Below, piece by piece: positions 15,500 through 25,279 of a stretch of DNA of 64,000 nucleotides. This DNA comes from Halorarum salinum (GTDB lineage: Archaea; Halobacteriota; Halobacteria; Halobacteriales; Haloferacaceae). Made by a program: the position numbers and the translations under genes. The notes under the pieces are model-generated. The model was not told where the DNA came from. It worked only from the letters and a program-made list of their open reading frames with translations, and ran no database searches. The stretch spans positions 2,356,001 through 2,420,000 of the forward strand of contig NZ_CP058579.1 in assembly GCF_013402875.1 (NCBI RefSeq), in the 5' to 3' direction. Position 1 is the stretch's first letter. Each line of letters starts with the position of its first letter.

Positions 15500-15808
15500 A
15501 TGGTCACGACGCCGGACGGGGGCGCGGCCGCCGACGCCGACGGCGCCGCCGGGGCCGGCAGGGACGGGCCGCGGGAGCCCCCCGCCGGCGTCGACGGGAA
15601 CCGTCCCGACGAGGCCGGCACGCGGAACCGGAAACGCGGCGTGCTGTCGACGCTCCCGTTCCTCGCCATCGGCCTCGCGGACGTGATACTCCTGCTCCGC
15701 TGGGGCATCGAGCCGCTGTGGGGCTTCGCCATCCTCCCGCCGATCCTGTTCTGTTCGGTGCTCGCGTACCTCGTGTTCTCGACGGACTTCCTCGAGGGGC
15801 GGACGTAG
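15500..15808 (+). CDS. Small two-helix membrane protein
   Basis: This 102-residue protein has a disordered, Gly/Asp-rich N-terminus (about 1-45) and two membrane helices (LSTLPFLAIGLADVILLLRWG and FAILPPILFCSVLAYLVFS) ending in a short tail. The domain plan matches the protein encoded just upstream, and the two are probably co-transcribed. The function is unknown. The ATG at 15500 is preferred to an upstream GTG at 15476, which would lie almost on the preceding gene. Confidence 0.65.
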   Translation: MVTTPDGGAAADADGAAGAGRDGPREPPAGVDGNRPDEAGTRNRKRGVLSTLPFLAIGLADVILLLRWGIEPLWGFAILPPILFCSVLAYLVFSTDFLEGRT

Positions 15809-15853
15809 CGACCGCTCGACGCTCCTCCCGGACGGCGGCTGGCTTCCCCGTTC

Positions 15854-16438
15854 TCACCGGCCGGTGTCGTACTTGTACGTCGCCTCGTCGGGGTCGATCC
15901 CGAAGTCCTCGGCGGTGTCCTCCGGCTCCGGGGCGGGCTCGCCGCCCTGCGGCGAGGCGACCTTGAACGACTCCCGTAGCTCGTCGGGCATCTCGAACCG
16001 CTCGCGGTCGAGCGCCAGCGGAACGACGTCGGGGTGGTCCTCGCGAACCGACTCGAGGCGGTCGCGCATCGGGCCCGGGAGCGCGTCCTCGCTCACGCGC
16101 TCGAAGCCGAACTGCGTGAGGTACTCCGGCGTCGCCGTGAAGCAGAAGATGACCTCGAAGCCGTCGTCGCCGGCCTCGTCGACCAGGCGTTCGAGCACGT
16201 GCGCGCCGACGCCCTGGTCGCGCCAGTCTTCGAGCACCCCGATGCTCGTCAGCTCGCAGAACTCGCCCTCGTCGGTCTTGTGGAGGCGGACGCGGCCGAA
16301 CCCGGCCCGCTCGTTCGTCCCCTCCTCGACCGCGATGACGTAGTCCCGGGAGCGGAACGAGCCCTCGTCGAGCCCCATGGCTTCGATGTGGTCGAGCAGC
16401 CAGACCTCGTCCCGGTTCCTGGCATCGCGGACGTACAT
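15854..16438 (-). CDS. GNAT family N-acetyltransferase
   Basis: This 194-residue protein has a GNAT acetyl-CoA motif, LTSIGVLEDWRDQGVGAHVLERL (about 64-86), with the R/Q-x-x-G-x-G signature, preceded by the strand AGFGRVRL. The first half resembles N-acetyltransferases of the amino-acid or arginine-pathway type. Residues about 130-194 form an acidic tail that is not part of the GNAT fold. The substrate is unknown. It converges with the small membrane protein genes. Confidence 0.82.
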   Translation of the reverse strand: MYVRDARNRDEVWLLDHIEAMGLDEGSFRSRDYVIAVEEGTNERAGFGRVRLHKTDEGEFCELTSIGVLEDWRDQGVGAHVLERLVDEAGDDGFEVIFCFTATPEYLTQFGFERVSEDALPGPMRDRLESVREDHPDVVPLALDRERFEMPDELRESFKVASPQGGEPAPEPEDTAEDFGIDPDEATYKYDTGR

Positions 16439-16540
16439 ACGTATCAGTACGTGGGGGGGTGGAAAGTCGTTTTGGGGCCGCGGGTCCCGCGGGCAGTGCG
16501 GCGACGGTCCCCCTCGGCCGAGGGGCCGGTGGCGCCGGGG

Positions 16541-17323
16541 CTACCGCGCCGTCCAGCCACCGTCGACGGCGAGACACGCGCCGGTGACGTACGACGCCGC
16601 CTCGGAGGCGAGGAAGACGACCGGCCCGGCGACCTCCTCCGGTTCGGCGAACCGGCCGAGCGGGGTGCGTCCCAGGACCGACTCCCGGAGGTCGTCGTCC
16701 GCGGCGACACCCTCGGTCAGGTCGGTGAGCACGTAGCCGGGTGCGACCGCGTTCACCCGGACGTCGGGCGCCCAGTCGAGCGCCATGCTCCGCGTGACGC
16801 CGACGAGCCCGTGTTTCGAGGCGACGTACGGGTGCTGGCGCGGCAGGCCGACGAGTCCGCCGACGCTGGCGACGTTCACGAGCGACCCTCCGCCGTCGGC
16901 CCGGAGCGCCGGGGCCGCCGCCCGGGCACACCGGAGCGCCCCCTCCAGGTTCACGTCCAGCACCGACCGGATCCCCTCCTCGGTCGTCGATTCGGGGAGT
17001 CCGAGCGCCCCGTCTGGGTTGACGCCGGCGTCGTTCACGACGACGTCCAGCCGACCGAACTCCGCCTCGACGGCCGCCATCAGCCCGTCGACCGCCTCGG
17101 GGTCGGTCACGTCCGTCGGCCGGGCGAGCGAGTCCACTCCCTCGGCTTCGACGGCAGAAACCGCGTCCTTGACGTCCTCCGGCGTCCGGGAGGTGGGCAC
17201 CACGTCCGCACCCGCCCGGGCCAGACCGAGAGCGACCGCCCTGCCGATCCCACGCGTGCCGCCGGTCACGACGGAGACCCGGTCCGACAGGTCGAGCGCC
17301 GATACCGGGTCGAATTGGTCCAT
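16541..17323 (-). CDS. Short-chain dehydrogenase/reductase
   Basis: This 260-residue SDR has the cofactor motif VVTGGTRGIGRAVALGLA (about 18-35), the NNAG-like VVVNDAGVN, the catalytic serine in LVNVASVGG and YVASK with catalytic Tyr and Lys. The C-terminal PLGRFAEPEEVAGPVVFLAS is typical of the classical FabG-like group. It may reduce or oxidise a small keto or hydroxy compound; the substrate is unknown. The 293 bases upstream of it hold no gene that I can support. Confidence 0.87.
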   Translation of the reverse strand: MDQFDPVSALDLSDRVSVVTGGTRGIGRAVALGLARAGADVVPTSRTPEDVKDAVSAVEAEGVDSLARPTDVTDPEAVDGLMAAVEAEFGRLDVVVNDAGVNPDGALGLPESTTEEGIRSVLDVNLEGALRCARAAAPALRADGGGSLVNVASVGGLVGLPRQHPYVASKHGLVGVTRSMALDWAPDVRVNAVAPGYVLTDLTEGVAADDDLRESVLGRTPLGRFAEPEEVAGPVVFLASEAASYVTGACLAVDGGWTAR

Positions 17324-17616
17324 GCGGACGGGTGCGTGCGAGCTGACTTACTCCTTGCCGTCGTGAGCAGGGGAGACGATCGTACCCGATGGGGTTGTGG
17401 TGTCGTGGAACGGGGGATGACTGCGAAAGCCACCGCGACTCTCGACTCGGGGGACCGCGTCCGCGCTTGCCCTCGGGCACACACCTCGGAAGTCGTTATT
17501 TCCCCGCTCGCGTGTCCCTCGGTCGCTCGCCGCGCGTCCGGTTCCCGCTCCGGCGTCCGGATCGGCCGCGCGACACGTCGATGAACCGAATCGGACCCCG
17601 CAGTGAGAAACGCCGC

Positions 17617-19227
17617 TCAGTACTCCTCGGGGGCGTGCGGCGTGGGAGCGTCAGCCAGTTCCTTGCGCAGCGCCTTCTTGTCGAACTTCCCGGTCGCGGT
17701 CTTCGGGATCGACTCACGGACGTGAACGTCGTCGGGGAGCCACCAGCGCGGGAACGACCCCGAGAGGTGGTCCCGGAGTTCCCCCTCGTCGACCGCGCCG
17801 GAGGTGACGACGGCGGCGACGGGCCGTTCACGCCACCGATCGTGCGGAACCGCGACGACCGCGGCCTGGACCACGTCGTCGTGTTCCATCAGGGCGTTCT
17901 CCAGGCGGATGCTGGAGATCCACTCGCCGCCGGACTTGATCACGTCCTTCGCGCGGTCGACGATCTCGAAGTAACCCTCCTCGTCGACGGTCGCGATGTC
18001 GCCCGTCCTGAGCCAGCCGTCCTCGAAGCTCTCCTCGGTGGCCTCGGGCCGGTCGTAGTACTCGTCCACGACGGTCGGCCCGCGCACCCGGAGTTCGCCG
18101 AAGGACTCCCCGTCCCACGGCACGTCCTCGCCGTCGTCGTCGACGACGGACATCTCCAGGCCGGGCGAGAGGAGCCCCTGTTTGGCCCGGAGGTCCAGTT
18201 CCCCGTCGCCGTCGAGATCCATCCCCCGCTTGGGTCGGGAGATCGAGGCGATGGACATCGTCTCGGTCATCCCCCAGGCGTGGTCGACGGTCACGTCGTA
18301 CTCCTCGGCGTACCGGCGCATGACCCCCTTCGGCGCCGCCGACCCGCCGACGACGATGCGCTCCAGCGACGAGAAGTCCACGTCGTTCCGGTCGGCGTAC
18401 TCCAGCAGGTCGATGAACACGGTCGGGACGCCCGCCGTCAGCGTCACCCCCTCCGATTCGACGAGGGACGCGAGCGTCTCGGTGTCGGGCGAGGGGCCGG
18501 GGTACACCTGTTTCGCCCCCGCGACGGTGGCTGCGTACGGGAAGTTCCACGAGTTGACGTGGTACATCGGCACGACGTGCATGACGACGTCCGACTGGCC
18601 GATGCCGATCGCGGAGGGGGTCTGGACCATCATCGCGTGGGCGTGCATCATCGCCTGCGTGTACTCGACCCCCTTCGGCGTCCCGGTCGTGCCCGAGGTG
18701 TAGCACATCCCGGCCGGCGCGTCGGGGTCGACGTCCGGCCACTCCTCGACGGGGTCGGCCCCCACGAGGAGTTCGTCGTAGGCGCGGACGGGCAGGTCGC
18801 TCTCGGGGGCCTCCTCGTCCATGACGACGACGTGCTCGACGGAGTCGAAGCGCTCGAACAGTCGCTCGACCGTCTCGAACGGCTCGCCAGGGTCGACGAG
18901 GAGCACGTCGTCGGCCGCGTCCCCGACGATGAACTCCACGTCGTCGTCCGGGAGGACGACGTTGATCGTGTGCAACTGTGCGCCGAGGAGCGGCGGCGCG
19001 TAGTACGCCTCCATGTGCCGGTGGGTGTTCCAGCCGAACGTCCCGACCCGATCGCCCGGTTCCACGCCCAAGTCGCGGAGCGCTCCGGCGAGCCGTGCGA
19101 CCCGGTCGCCGAACGCCGCGTAGTCGTGGCGCGTCCGGCCGCCCCTCGTCCGGGAGACGATCTCCTGCTCGGGGAACAGCGTCGTCGCCCGCCAGTAGAA
19201 CGGGCGGAGTGTCTGTCCGCGTGTCAT
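17617..19227 (-). CDS. Fatty-acid-type acyl-CoA synthetase (AMP-forming)
   Basis: This 536-residue adenylate-forming ligase joins a carboxylic acid to CoA through an acyl-AMP. It has the phosphate loop CYTSGTTGTPKGV, the adenine-binding WGMTETMS, the hinge/ATP motif GWLRTGDIATVDEEGYFEIVDRAKDVI and the C-terminal catalytic Lys in PKTATGKFDKKAL. The overall order resembles medium/long-chain acyl-CoA ligases. The ATG at 19227 begins recognisable family sequence (MTRGQTLRPFYWRATTLFPEQEIV). It is divergent from the other ligase gene at 19406, so the two share a 178-bp promoter region. Confidence 0.88.
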   Translation of the reverse strand: MTRGQTLRPFYWRATTLFPEQEIVSRTRGGRTRHDYAAFGDRVARLAGALRDLGVEPGDRVGTFGWNTHRHMEAYYAPPLLGAQLHTINVVLPDDDVEFIVGDAADDVLLVDPGEPFETVERLFERFDSVEHVVVMDEEAPESDLPVRAYDELLVGADPVEEWPDVDPDAPAGMCYTSGTTGTPKGVEYTQAMMHAHAMMVQTPSAIGIGQSDVVMHVVPMYHVNSWNFPYAATVAGAKQVYPGPSPDTETLASLVESEGVTLTAGVPTVFIDLLEYADRNDVDFSSLERIVVGGSAAPKGVMRRYAEEYDVTVDHAWGMTETMSIASISRPKRGMDLDGDGELDLRAKQGLLSPGLEMSVVDDDGEDVPWDGESFGELRVRGPTVVDEYYDRPEATEESFEDGWLRTGDIATVDEEGYFEIVDRAKDVIKSGGEWISSIRLENALMEHDDVVQAAVVAVPHDRWRERPVAAVVTSGAVDEGELRDHLSGSFPRWWLPDDVHVRESIPKTATGKFDKKALRKELADAPTPHAPEEY

Positions 19228-19375
19228 GGTCGAACGGTGTCGCGTGGTGCCAAATGACTTTCCACGACGAGCCCGGTCGTCCGGTCCTCGCGACGCCCCC
19301 CTCCGCCCCGCTCGGGCGATCTCCGCGACACCCGTTCGCTCCGACCTCCCTTCCCGCCCGGGACTCGCAAACCTA

Positions 19376-19380
19376 CTTAT
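19376..19380 (+). promoter_or_regulatory. TATA box of second acyl-CoA synthetase
   Basis: CTTAT within ACCTACTTATCCCC is centred about 28 bases before the ATG at 19406, consistent with a leaderless transcript. It lies in the region shared with the divergent ligase gene. Confidence 0.55.
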
Positions 19381-19405
19381 CCCCACACGAAAATTCCTGC
19401 ACGAG

Positions 19406-21430
19406 ATGACGCCCACGGAGGTCGGCACGGACGAGGTGGTCCACGAACCGGACGAAGCCTTCGCGGAGGCCACCAACGTCCGCGAGTTCATGCGCGCGTA
19501 CGGCATCGACGACTACGACGAACTCATCCAGCGCACCTGCCACGGGATCGAGGGCGTCGAGGCGTCGGGCGTCGACTGGTTCTGGGACGAACTCGTCGAC
19601 TACCTGGGTGTCGAGTTCTACGAACCCTACGAGGCCGTCCGGGACGACACGGACGGCCCGCAGTTCTCCGACTGGTACCCCGGCGGGGAACTCAACGTCG
19701 CGCACAACGTCCTCGACCGCCACGCCGCACTCGACTCGCCCGCCCGCAACAGTGTGGCGTGCATCTGGGAGGGCGAACCGGGCGACGAGCGCCACGTCAC
19801 CTACCACGACCTCCACCGGCAGGCCAACCGGGTGGCGAACTACCTCGAATCGGTCGGGATCGAAACGGGGGACACCGTCGGCCTGTACATGGCGATGGTG
19901 CCCGAGGTCATCTCCATCCTGTACGGCTGTTTCAAGGTCGGCGCGATCGCGGTACCCATCTTCTCGGGCTTCGGCGTCGACGCGACCGCCACGAGGATCG
20001 ACGACTCGGAGTGCTCGGTGCTGTTCACGGGCGACGGCTTCCACCGCCGCGGGGGCGAGGTCACCCTGAAGGACACCGCCGACGAGGCCATCGCACAGGC
20101 CGGCCACGTCGAGCACACGGTGGTGTACGACCGGTTCGGAACTCGGGACGGAGCCGACGGGAACGGCGTCGACGTCCCCTGGGACGGGGACCGCGACGAG
20201 TGGTGGGTCGACGCCGTGGAACCGCAGTCCAGCGCGTACGACACCAAGTCGCTTCCGTCGAACCAGGAGTCGATGCTGCTGTACTCCTCGGGCACCACGG
20301 GGACCCCGAAGGGCATCGTGCACACCCACGCGGGCGTGCAGTTGCAGTGCGCGAAGGAACTGTACTTCGGCTTCGACCACAAGCCCGAGGACCGCTTCTT
20401 CTGGGTGAGCGACATCGGCTGGATGATGGGCCCGTGGACGCTCATCGGCAACCACACGTTCGGCGGCACGATCGTCATGTACGAGGGCGCGCCCGACCAC
20501 CCCGGACCGGACCGCTTCTGGGACGTGATCGAACGGCACGGCATCACCGCGTTCGGCATCTCCCCGACCGCCATCCGCGCGCTCCGCAAGCACGGCGACG
20601 CGCACGTCCACGAACACGACCTGTCGAGCCTCCGCCTGCTCGGGTCGACCGGCGAGCCCTGGGACCCCGAGTCCTGGCTGTGGTTCTACGAGAACGTCGG
20701 CGGCGGCGAGTGCCCGATCATCAACATCTCGGGCGGCACCGAGATCTGCGGCTGCTTCCTCATGCCGATGCCGGACCAGCCGCTGAAACCCTGCACGCTC
20801 GGCGGGCCGGGGCTGGGGATGGACGTCGACGTCGTGGACGTGGAGGGCAACTCCATCGCGGACTCCCACGAGCGGGGCTACCTCGTCGCGCGCGACTCCT
20901 GCCCGTCGATGACCAGGAGCCTGTGGTCGGGCGACGAGCGGTACCTGCGGGAGTACTGGTCGACGTTCCGGGACCCCCCGCTGTGGAACCACGGCGACTG
21001 GGCCCAGAAGGACGAGGACGGCTTCTGGTTCCTCCACGGCCGTGCGGACGACGCGCTCAACGTCGCGGGCCGGAAGATCGGGCCGGCCGAGATCGAGGGC
21101 GTGCTCATCGACCACGACGCGGTGAACCAGGCGGCCGCAGTCGGGGTCCCCGACGAGACGACCGGTACCGCGGTCGTCGCCTACGTCGTGCTGGAGGACG
21201 GGGTCGACCCGAGCGAGGACCTCCGGGGCGAACTCACGACGCTGGTGGGCGCAGAGCACGGCAAGCCGTTCCGGCCCCGCGAGATCCTGTTCGTCGAGGA
21301 GTTCCCGAAGACGCAGTCGGGCAAGATCATCCGGCGGGCGATCTCGGCGGTCCACGAGGGCGAGGACCCGGGCGACCTCTCCTCGATGGAGAACCCGGAG
21401 GCGCTCGAGAGCCTGAAGGACGCGCGGTGA
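19406..21430 (+). CDS. Acetyl-CoA synthetase-like ligase (AMP-forming)
   Basis: This 674-residue ligase has the longer acetyl/propionyl-CoA synthetase plan: an N-terminal extension with SDWYPGGELNVAHNVLDRHA (family W-x-GG-x-LN-x-x-x-N-x-x-D-R motif), YSSGTTGTPKGIVHTHAG, GGTEICGCF, the hinge region HGRADDALNVAGRKIGPAEIE and the catalytic Lys in KTQSGKIIRRAI. It probably activates a short-chain organic acid in the cytoplasm. Lying between another ligase and a Liv-type importer, it may act on the imported compound or a breakdown product of it. Exact specificity is not readable. Confidence 0.85.
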   Translation: MTPTEVGTDEVVHEPDEAFAEATNVREFMRAYGIDDYDELIQRTCHGIEGVEASGVDWFWDELVDYLGVEFYEPYEAVRDDTDGPQFSDWYPGGELNVAHNVLDRHAALDSPARNSVACIWEGEPGDERHVTYHDLHRQANRVANYLESVGIETGDTVGLYMAMVPEVISILYGCFKVGAIAVPIFSGFGVDATATRIDDSECSVLFTGDGFHRRGGEVTLKDTADEAIAQAGHVEHTVVYDRFGTRDGADGNGVDVPWDGDRDEWWVDAVEPQSSAYDTKSLPSNQESMLLYSSGTTGTPKGIVHTHAGVQLQCAKELYFGFDHKPEDRFFWVSDIGWMMGPWTLIGNHTFGGTIVMYEGAPDHPGPDRFWDVIERHGITAFGISPTAIRALRKHGDAHVHEHDLSSLRLLGSTGEPWDPESWLWFYENVGGGECPIINISGGTEICGCFLMPMPDQPLKPCTLGGPGLGMDVDVVDVEGNSIADSHERGYLVARDSCPSMTRSLWSGDERYLREYWSTFRDPPLWNHGDWAQKDEDGFWFLHGRADDALNVAGRKIGPAEIEGVLIDHDAVNQAAAVGVPDETTGTAVVAYVVLEDGVDPSEDLRGELTTLVGAEHGKPFRPREILFVEEFPKTQSGKIIRRAISAVHEGEDPGDLSSMENPEALESLKDAR

Positions 21431-21518
21431 ACCGGCCGACCGGACCCGTCGGATTTGCGGGCCGACGGGCCGCCGGCACGGGAACTGCGCGAGGGCCGGA
21501 ATCGCCGATCCGGCCCGC

Positions 21519-21549
21519 CGGTTTACACGTCAACCTGCGGTTATTCGGG
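21519..21549 (+). promoter_or_regulatory. Promoter element shared with the SDR gene at 27811
   Basis: The element reads CGGTTTACACGTCAACCT (21519-21536), then GCGG, then TTATTCGGG. A closely matching element lies at 27758-27788 before the dehydrogenase gene, with about 23 of 31 positions identical. TTATT is the probable TATA core, which predicts a leader of roughly 80 bases before the importer operon. Its reuse suggests a common activator. Confidence 0.5.
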
Positions 21550-21652
21550 AACCTGGACCGTCGGTAACGATCGTGACAGTTGGGACCACGGCCGACGCGA
21601 CCGAACACACGGCCGTGCGCCCGGTCGGAGACGTCACGGAGACGACGAACCC

Positions 21653-22990
21653 ATGAGCCAGGACACACCGACGGACGAACGAAACGGCGGCATGAACAGG
21701 CGAACGATGCTGGCGGCGGCCGGCGGGACGGCCGTCGCGACGGCGCTCGCCGGCTGTAGCACGCTGCTCGGCGGCTCCCAGAGCGACGTCGAGGGGGAGG
21801 CCGACGTCCCGGACGAGCCGATCCAGGCCGGCCTGCAGACGTTCACCGAGGGTGCGGCGGCGGTCCTCGGCCTCCAGGCCCAGCACGGCGCCGAACTCGC
21901 GGTCCGGCGGATCAACGACGCCGGCGGCATCGCCGGCCGGGAGATGGAACTCGACACGGTCCACGAGGCCGACGCCCACGTCGAGAACTACACGCAGTTC
22001 GTCGACGAGGGCAAGGACGTCACCTTCGGCCCCATCTCCAGCGGCGGGCACGCGGCGATGGCCCCGGAGGTCGAGTCCCAGGGCGTGGTCAACGTCTCGA
22101 CGGACGGGACGGTCACGACGCTGTACGAGGGGACGGTCGAGGACCCCACCTACTCGTTCCGCTTCCAGAACTACGACGTGATGGAGTGTGTCACGGCCGC
22201 CCGCGAGGCGGTCTCGCGCGTGGGCGCCGACGAGATCGACACCATCGCCGGCATCAACCCGAACTACGCGTTCGGCCAGGACGAGTGGAAGTTCTTCGAA
22301 CTCGCGATGAACCAGCTCGTCGACGGCGGCGTCGACTCCGTCTACGAGGGGTTCCCGGACCTCGGGGCGACGGACATGGCCACCCACATCACAGAGATCA
22401 ACAACGTCCAGCCGGACGTGACCTTCTCCAGCCAGTGGGGCGGCGACGTGACGACGATGATGAACCAGGCGTCGGCCAACGGCATGTTCGGGAACACCCA
22501 GCTCGTCGGCAGCGTCCTCTACAGCGCGGTCGACGAACTCGAACGGAACGTCGTCGAGGAGGCCGACGCGATCTCCGGGTCGCGAAACTGGTACTGGGGG
22601 TTCCCGGACCGCTCGCGCTGGGCGCCCAACGACGACACGTTCGGGGCCGCACGGGACGAGTGGGACATCGTCCCCACCGCCCACTTCATGAGCGGCTACG
22701 GGGCGGTCACCGCCTGGGCGACCGCGGTCGCGAAACTGGTCGACGTCATCGGCGGCTGGCCGAGCCAGGACCAGATCGCGCGCGGACTCGAGGGACACGG
22801 CTTCTACACGCCGGCCGGCTACCACGTCATGAGCGCCGGCCACCAGGGCAAGTCCAACGCGTTCTCGGGCCGGATGGCCTGGTCGGAGGAAGTCGGCGCC
22901 GCGGTGCTGGAGGACGTGAACGCCTACGCGCCCCAGGAGGTGTCGCCGCCGGAGGGGACGACCGCGGAGGAGTGGGTGAACGGCTGGTGA
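21653..22990 (+). CDS. livK: Liv-type ABC importer, substrate-binding lipoprotein
   Basis: This 445-residue solute-binding protein (Peripla_BP_6 group) has a Tat signal (NRRTMLAAAGGTAVATALAGC) ending in a lipobox Cys, so it is exported folded and lipid-anchored. The mature part has the family's IQAGLQTFTEGAAAVLGLQAQHGAELAVRRINDAGGIAGREMEL. Relatives bind branched-chain amino acids, amides, urea or aromatic acids; the ligand cannot be told here. It is the first gene of a five-gene operon with both permeases and both ATPases. Confidence 0.88.
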   Translation: MSQDTPTDERNGGMNRRTMLAAAGGTAVATALAGCSTLLGGSQSDVEGEADVPDEPIQAGLQTFTEGAAAVLGLQAQHGAELAVRRINDAGGIAGREMELDTVHEADAHVENYTQFVDEGKDVTFGPISSGGHAAMAPEVESQGVVNVSTDGTVTTLYEGTVEDPTYSFRFQNYDVMECVTAAREAVSRVGADEIDTIAGINPNYAFGQDEWKFFELAMNQLVDGGVDSVYEGFPDLGATDMATHITEINNVQPDVTFSSQWGGDVTTMMNQASANGMFGNTQLVGSVLYSAVDELERNVVEEADAISGSRNWYWGFPDRSRWAPNDDTFGAARDEWDIVPTAHFMSGYGAVTAWATAVAKLVDVIGGWPSQDQIARGLEGHGFYTPAGYHVMSAGHQGKSNAFSGRMAWSEEVGAAVLEDVNAYAPQEVSPPEGTTAEEWVNGW

Positions 22991-23066
22991 GCCGGCTGGA
23001 CCCCCCGGAACCGCACGATCGCCGGTGGTACCGATAACGACCGTCACCGTTCCCAACCATCCTCAC

Positions 23067-24008
23067 ATGCAGATAGAACTCGCAAACCTGCTCACGCACA
23101 CGCTCAACGGGATCCAGTACGGGTTCATCCTGTTTCTCATCGCCTCGGGGCTGACCGTCATCCTGGGCATCCTGGACGTGTTGAACCTCGCACACGGGGA
23201 ACTGTTCGCGCTCGGCGCCTACGTCGCCTTCTCGGTGTTCGGCTACGTCTCGGGCGTCGTCGTGGCCCCCGAGGGTCCGGTCCAGCTCGGCCTGTACCTC
23301 GGGCTCGCGCTCGTGGCCGCCGTCGTCGCCGCGCTCGTGCTCGTGCCGGTCGGCGCGATCGTCGAGTCCGTGTTCCTCAGGCCGCTCTACGAGCGGGACG
23401 AGGTGTACCAGCTCGTGTTGACGTTCGGGCTCCTGTTGATCATCAAGGACTTCAACAAGCTCGCCTGGGGCCCGACGCCCGTTCGCGCCCAGAACGTGTA
23501 CAGCGGCATCAACCGGATCCCGGCCGCGGAACTGGTCGGCCTGAACTTCCCGACGTACAAGCTCGTCATCATCGCGGTCGGCGCGGTCGTCGTGGTCGCG
23601 CTGTTCTGGTTCTTCGACCGGACGCGGACCGGGCGGCTCATCCGCGCGACCGCGATCGACCGGGAGATGGCGACCGCCATCGGCGTCAGCCCGGACCGGA
23701 CGTTCACGCTCGTGTTCGCGCTCGGCGCGTTCCTCGCGGGCTTTGCCGGCGCCATCGCGCTCCCGCAGAGCACGGCGAACCTGGCGATGGGGACGAACCC
23801 GCTCGTGCTCTCGTTCGTCGTCATCGTCATCGGCGGGCTGGGCAGCCTTCGCGGCGCGTTCGTCGCCGCCATGCTCGTCGGCGTGCTCAGCCGCTGGGCG
23901 ATCTGGCAGTACCCGCCGGCGGAGCTGGCCGCCCCGTTCGCCATCATGATCCTCGTCCTGCTCGTCAAACCCGACGGGCTGTTCGGAACGTGGGGTGAGA
24001 CGGCGTGA
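23067..24008 (+). CDS. livH: Liv-type ABC importer permease (LivH)
   Basis: This 313-residue membrane protein has about eight helices. It starts with LLTHTLNGIQYGFILFLIASGLTVILGILDVLNLAHGELFALGAYVAF, the standard LivH opening, and carries the cytoplasmic loop TRTGRLIRATAIDREMATAIGV that contacts the ATPase. The ATG at 23067 lies 76 bases after livK. The stop overlaps the livM start by four bases. Confidence 0.9.
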   Translation: MQIELANLLTHTLNGIQYGFILFLIASGLTVILGILDVLNLAHGELFALGAYVAFSVFGYVSGVVVAPEGPVQLGLYLGLALVAAVVAALVLVPVGAIVESVFLRPLYERDEVYQLVLTFGLLLIIKDFNKLAWGPTPVRAQNVYSGINRIPAAELVGLNFPTYKLVIIAVGAVVVVALFWFFDRTRTGRLIRATAIDREMATAIGVSPDRTFTLVFALGAFLAGFAGAIALPQSTANLAMGTNPLVLSFVVIVIGGLGSLRGAFVAAMLVGVLSRWAIWQYPPAELAAPFAIMILVLLVKPDGLFGTWGETA

Positions 24009-25279
24009 GCGAGGACGGATCGGCCGACGCGGGCCGGACCCCCGAGCACCGACGGGCCGCAGATGACGGCCCCGTCGAGCGGTCGGCCGCTGAGCGGGAG
24101 GCCCGCACCCGGTCCCGCGAGGGGCGGCTTCCCGGGCTGGTCACCCGCGACGGCAGCCGGTACGTGCGCGTCACACGGGGGATGGAGCTACCGCCCCGCC
24201 GGGCCGCGCTGGGGCTCCTTGGGCTCCTCCTGCTGGTCGCCGTCCCGGACCTCGCGAAGCTCTCGCCGGGACTCCAGCTCCGGGTCGTCCACGAGGGCGT
24301 GCTGTTCGGGCTGGCGGCGGTCGGGCTGAACCTCCTGTTGCGGCACACGCGGCTCGTCTCGTTCGGTCACGCGGCGTTCTTCGGGACCGGGGCCTACACG
24401 GCCGCGGTGCTGGCGAGCCACTTCGACGTGACGAGCATGCTGGTCCTGCTGGCGGCGGCGACGCTGTTCGGGACGCTGATGGCCGGCGTCGTCGGCTACC
24501 TCTCGCTCCGGCACACCGGGCTGTACTTCTCGCTCCTGACGCTCGCGTTCGGGCAGTTGCTGTACGCGGTCGTCATCGGGAGGGGCTACTTCGGCTCCAG
24601 CGACGGGCTGGCGGTGCGACCAGGGGAGGCGAACCAGGCGCTGCTGTTCGGCGTCGAGTTCGGCTCCGAGGTGTACAGCGTCGTCGTCTACTACCTGACG
24701 GTGCTCGTCGTGCTGCTCTCGCTGCTGGTGATGTGGCGGGTGGCCAACTCCCCGTTCGGCGACGCGCTGGACGCCATCGGGCAGAACCGGACCCGGGCGC
24801 GGTTCATCGGGATCCCCGTCCGGAGGTACGTGCTCGCCGCGTTCGTCGTCTCGGGCATCTACGGCGGGGTCGCCGGCGGGATGTACGGGCTCGTCCAGCA
24901 GCACGTCCGCCCGGAGCCGACGCTGTACTTCCTCCGCTCGGGCGACATCCTGTTCATGGCCATCCTGGGCGGCTTTCGGACGCTCGTCGGCCCGCTCGTC
25001 GGCGGCATCGTCCTGGTGTTCCTGCAGGACGTCGGCCGCGACGTGACGAACTACTTCGACGCGCTGACCGGGATCGTGCTCGTCGCGCTCGTGTACGGGT
25101 TCCCGCGCGGCATCGTCGGCTCGCTGAAGGCCGGGAGCCCGTTCCGCCGGCGGCTCGCGAGCCTCCGGGCGGACCCGTCGGTCGCCGGCGCGTGGCTCCG
25201 CGGCGCGTGGAACGCCGTCGTCGACGCCGCGGCCCGCGCGGGCGAGAACCTGCGGATCATCATCTTCGGGGTGAACTGA
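24005..25279 (+). CDS. livM: Liv-type ABC importer permease (LivM)
   Basis: This 424-residue permease starts with GTG inside the end of livH. The first ~65 residues are charged and look disordered, an extension beyond the usual LivM. About nine to ten helices follow, with AAVGLNLLLRHTRLVSFGHAAFFGTGAY and the ATPase-contact loop VANSPFGDALDAIGQNRTRARFIGI. It pairs with LivH to form the membrane channel. The stop overlaps the livG start by one base. Confidence 0.9.
   Translation: MSEDGSADAGRTPEHRRAADDGPVERSAAEREARTRSREGRLPGLVTRDGSRYVRVTRGMELPPRRAALGLLGLLLLVAVPDLAKLSPGLQLRVVHEGVLFGLAAVGLNLLLRHTRLVSFGHAAFFGTGAYTAAVLASHFDVTSMLVLLAAATLFGTLMAGVVGYLSLRHTGLYFSLLTLAFGQLLYAVVIGRGYFGSSDGLAVRPGEANQALLFGVEFGSEVYSVVVYYLTVLVVLLSLLVMWRVANSPFGDALDAIGQNRTRARFIGIPVRRYVLAAFVVSGIYGGVAGGMYGLVQQHVRPEPTLYFLRSGDILFMAILGGFRTLVGPLVGGIVLVFLQDVGRDVTNYFDALTGIVLVALVYGFPRGIVGSLKAGSPFRRRLASLRADPSVAGAWLRGAWNAVVDAAARAGENLRIIIFGVN

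Noticed and set aside
16034-17584. 516-codon plus-strand open frame
   Set aside because: Antisense of the GNAT and SDR genes, both of which have clear motifs.
17389-19257. 622-codon plus-strand open frame
   Set aside because: It is antisense to the acyl-CoA synthetase gene, which carries all ligase motifs on the other strand.
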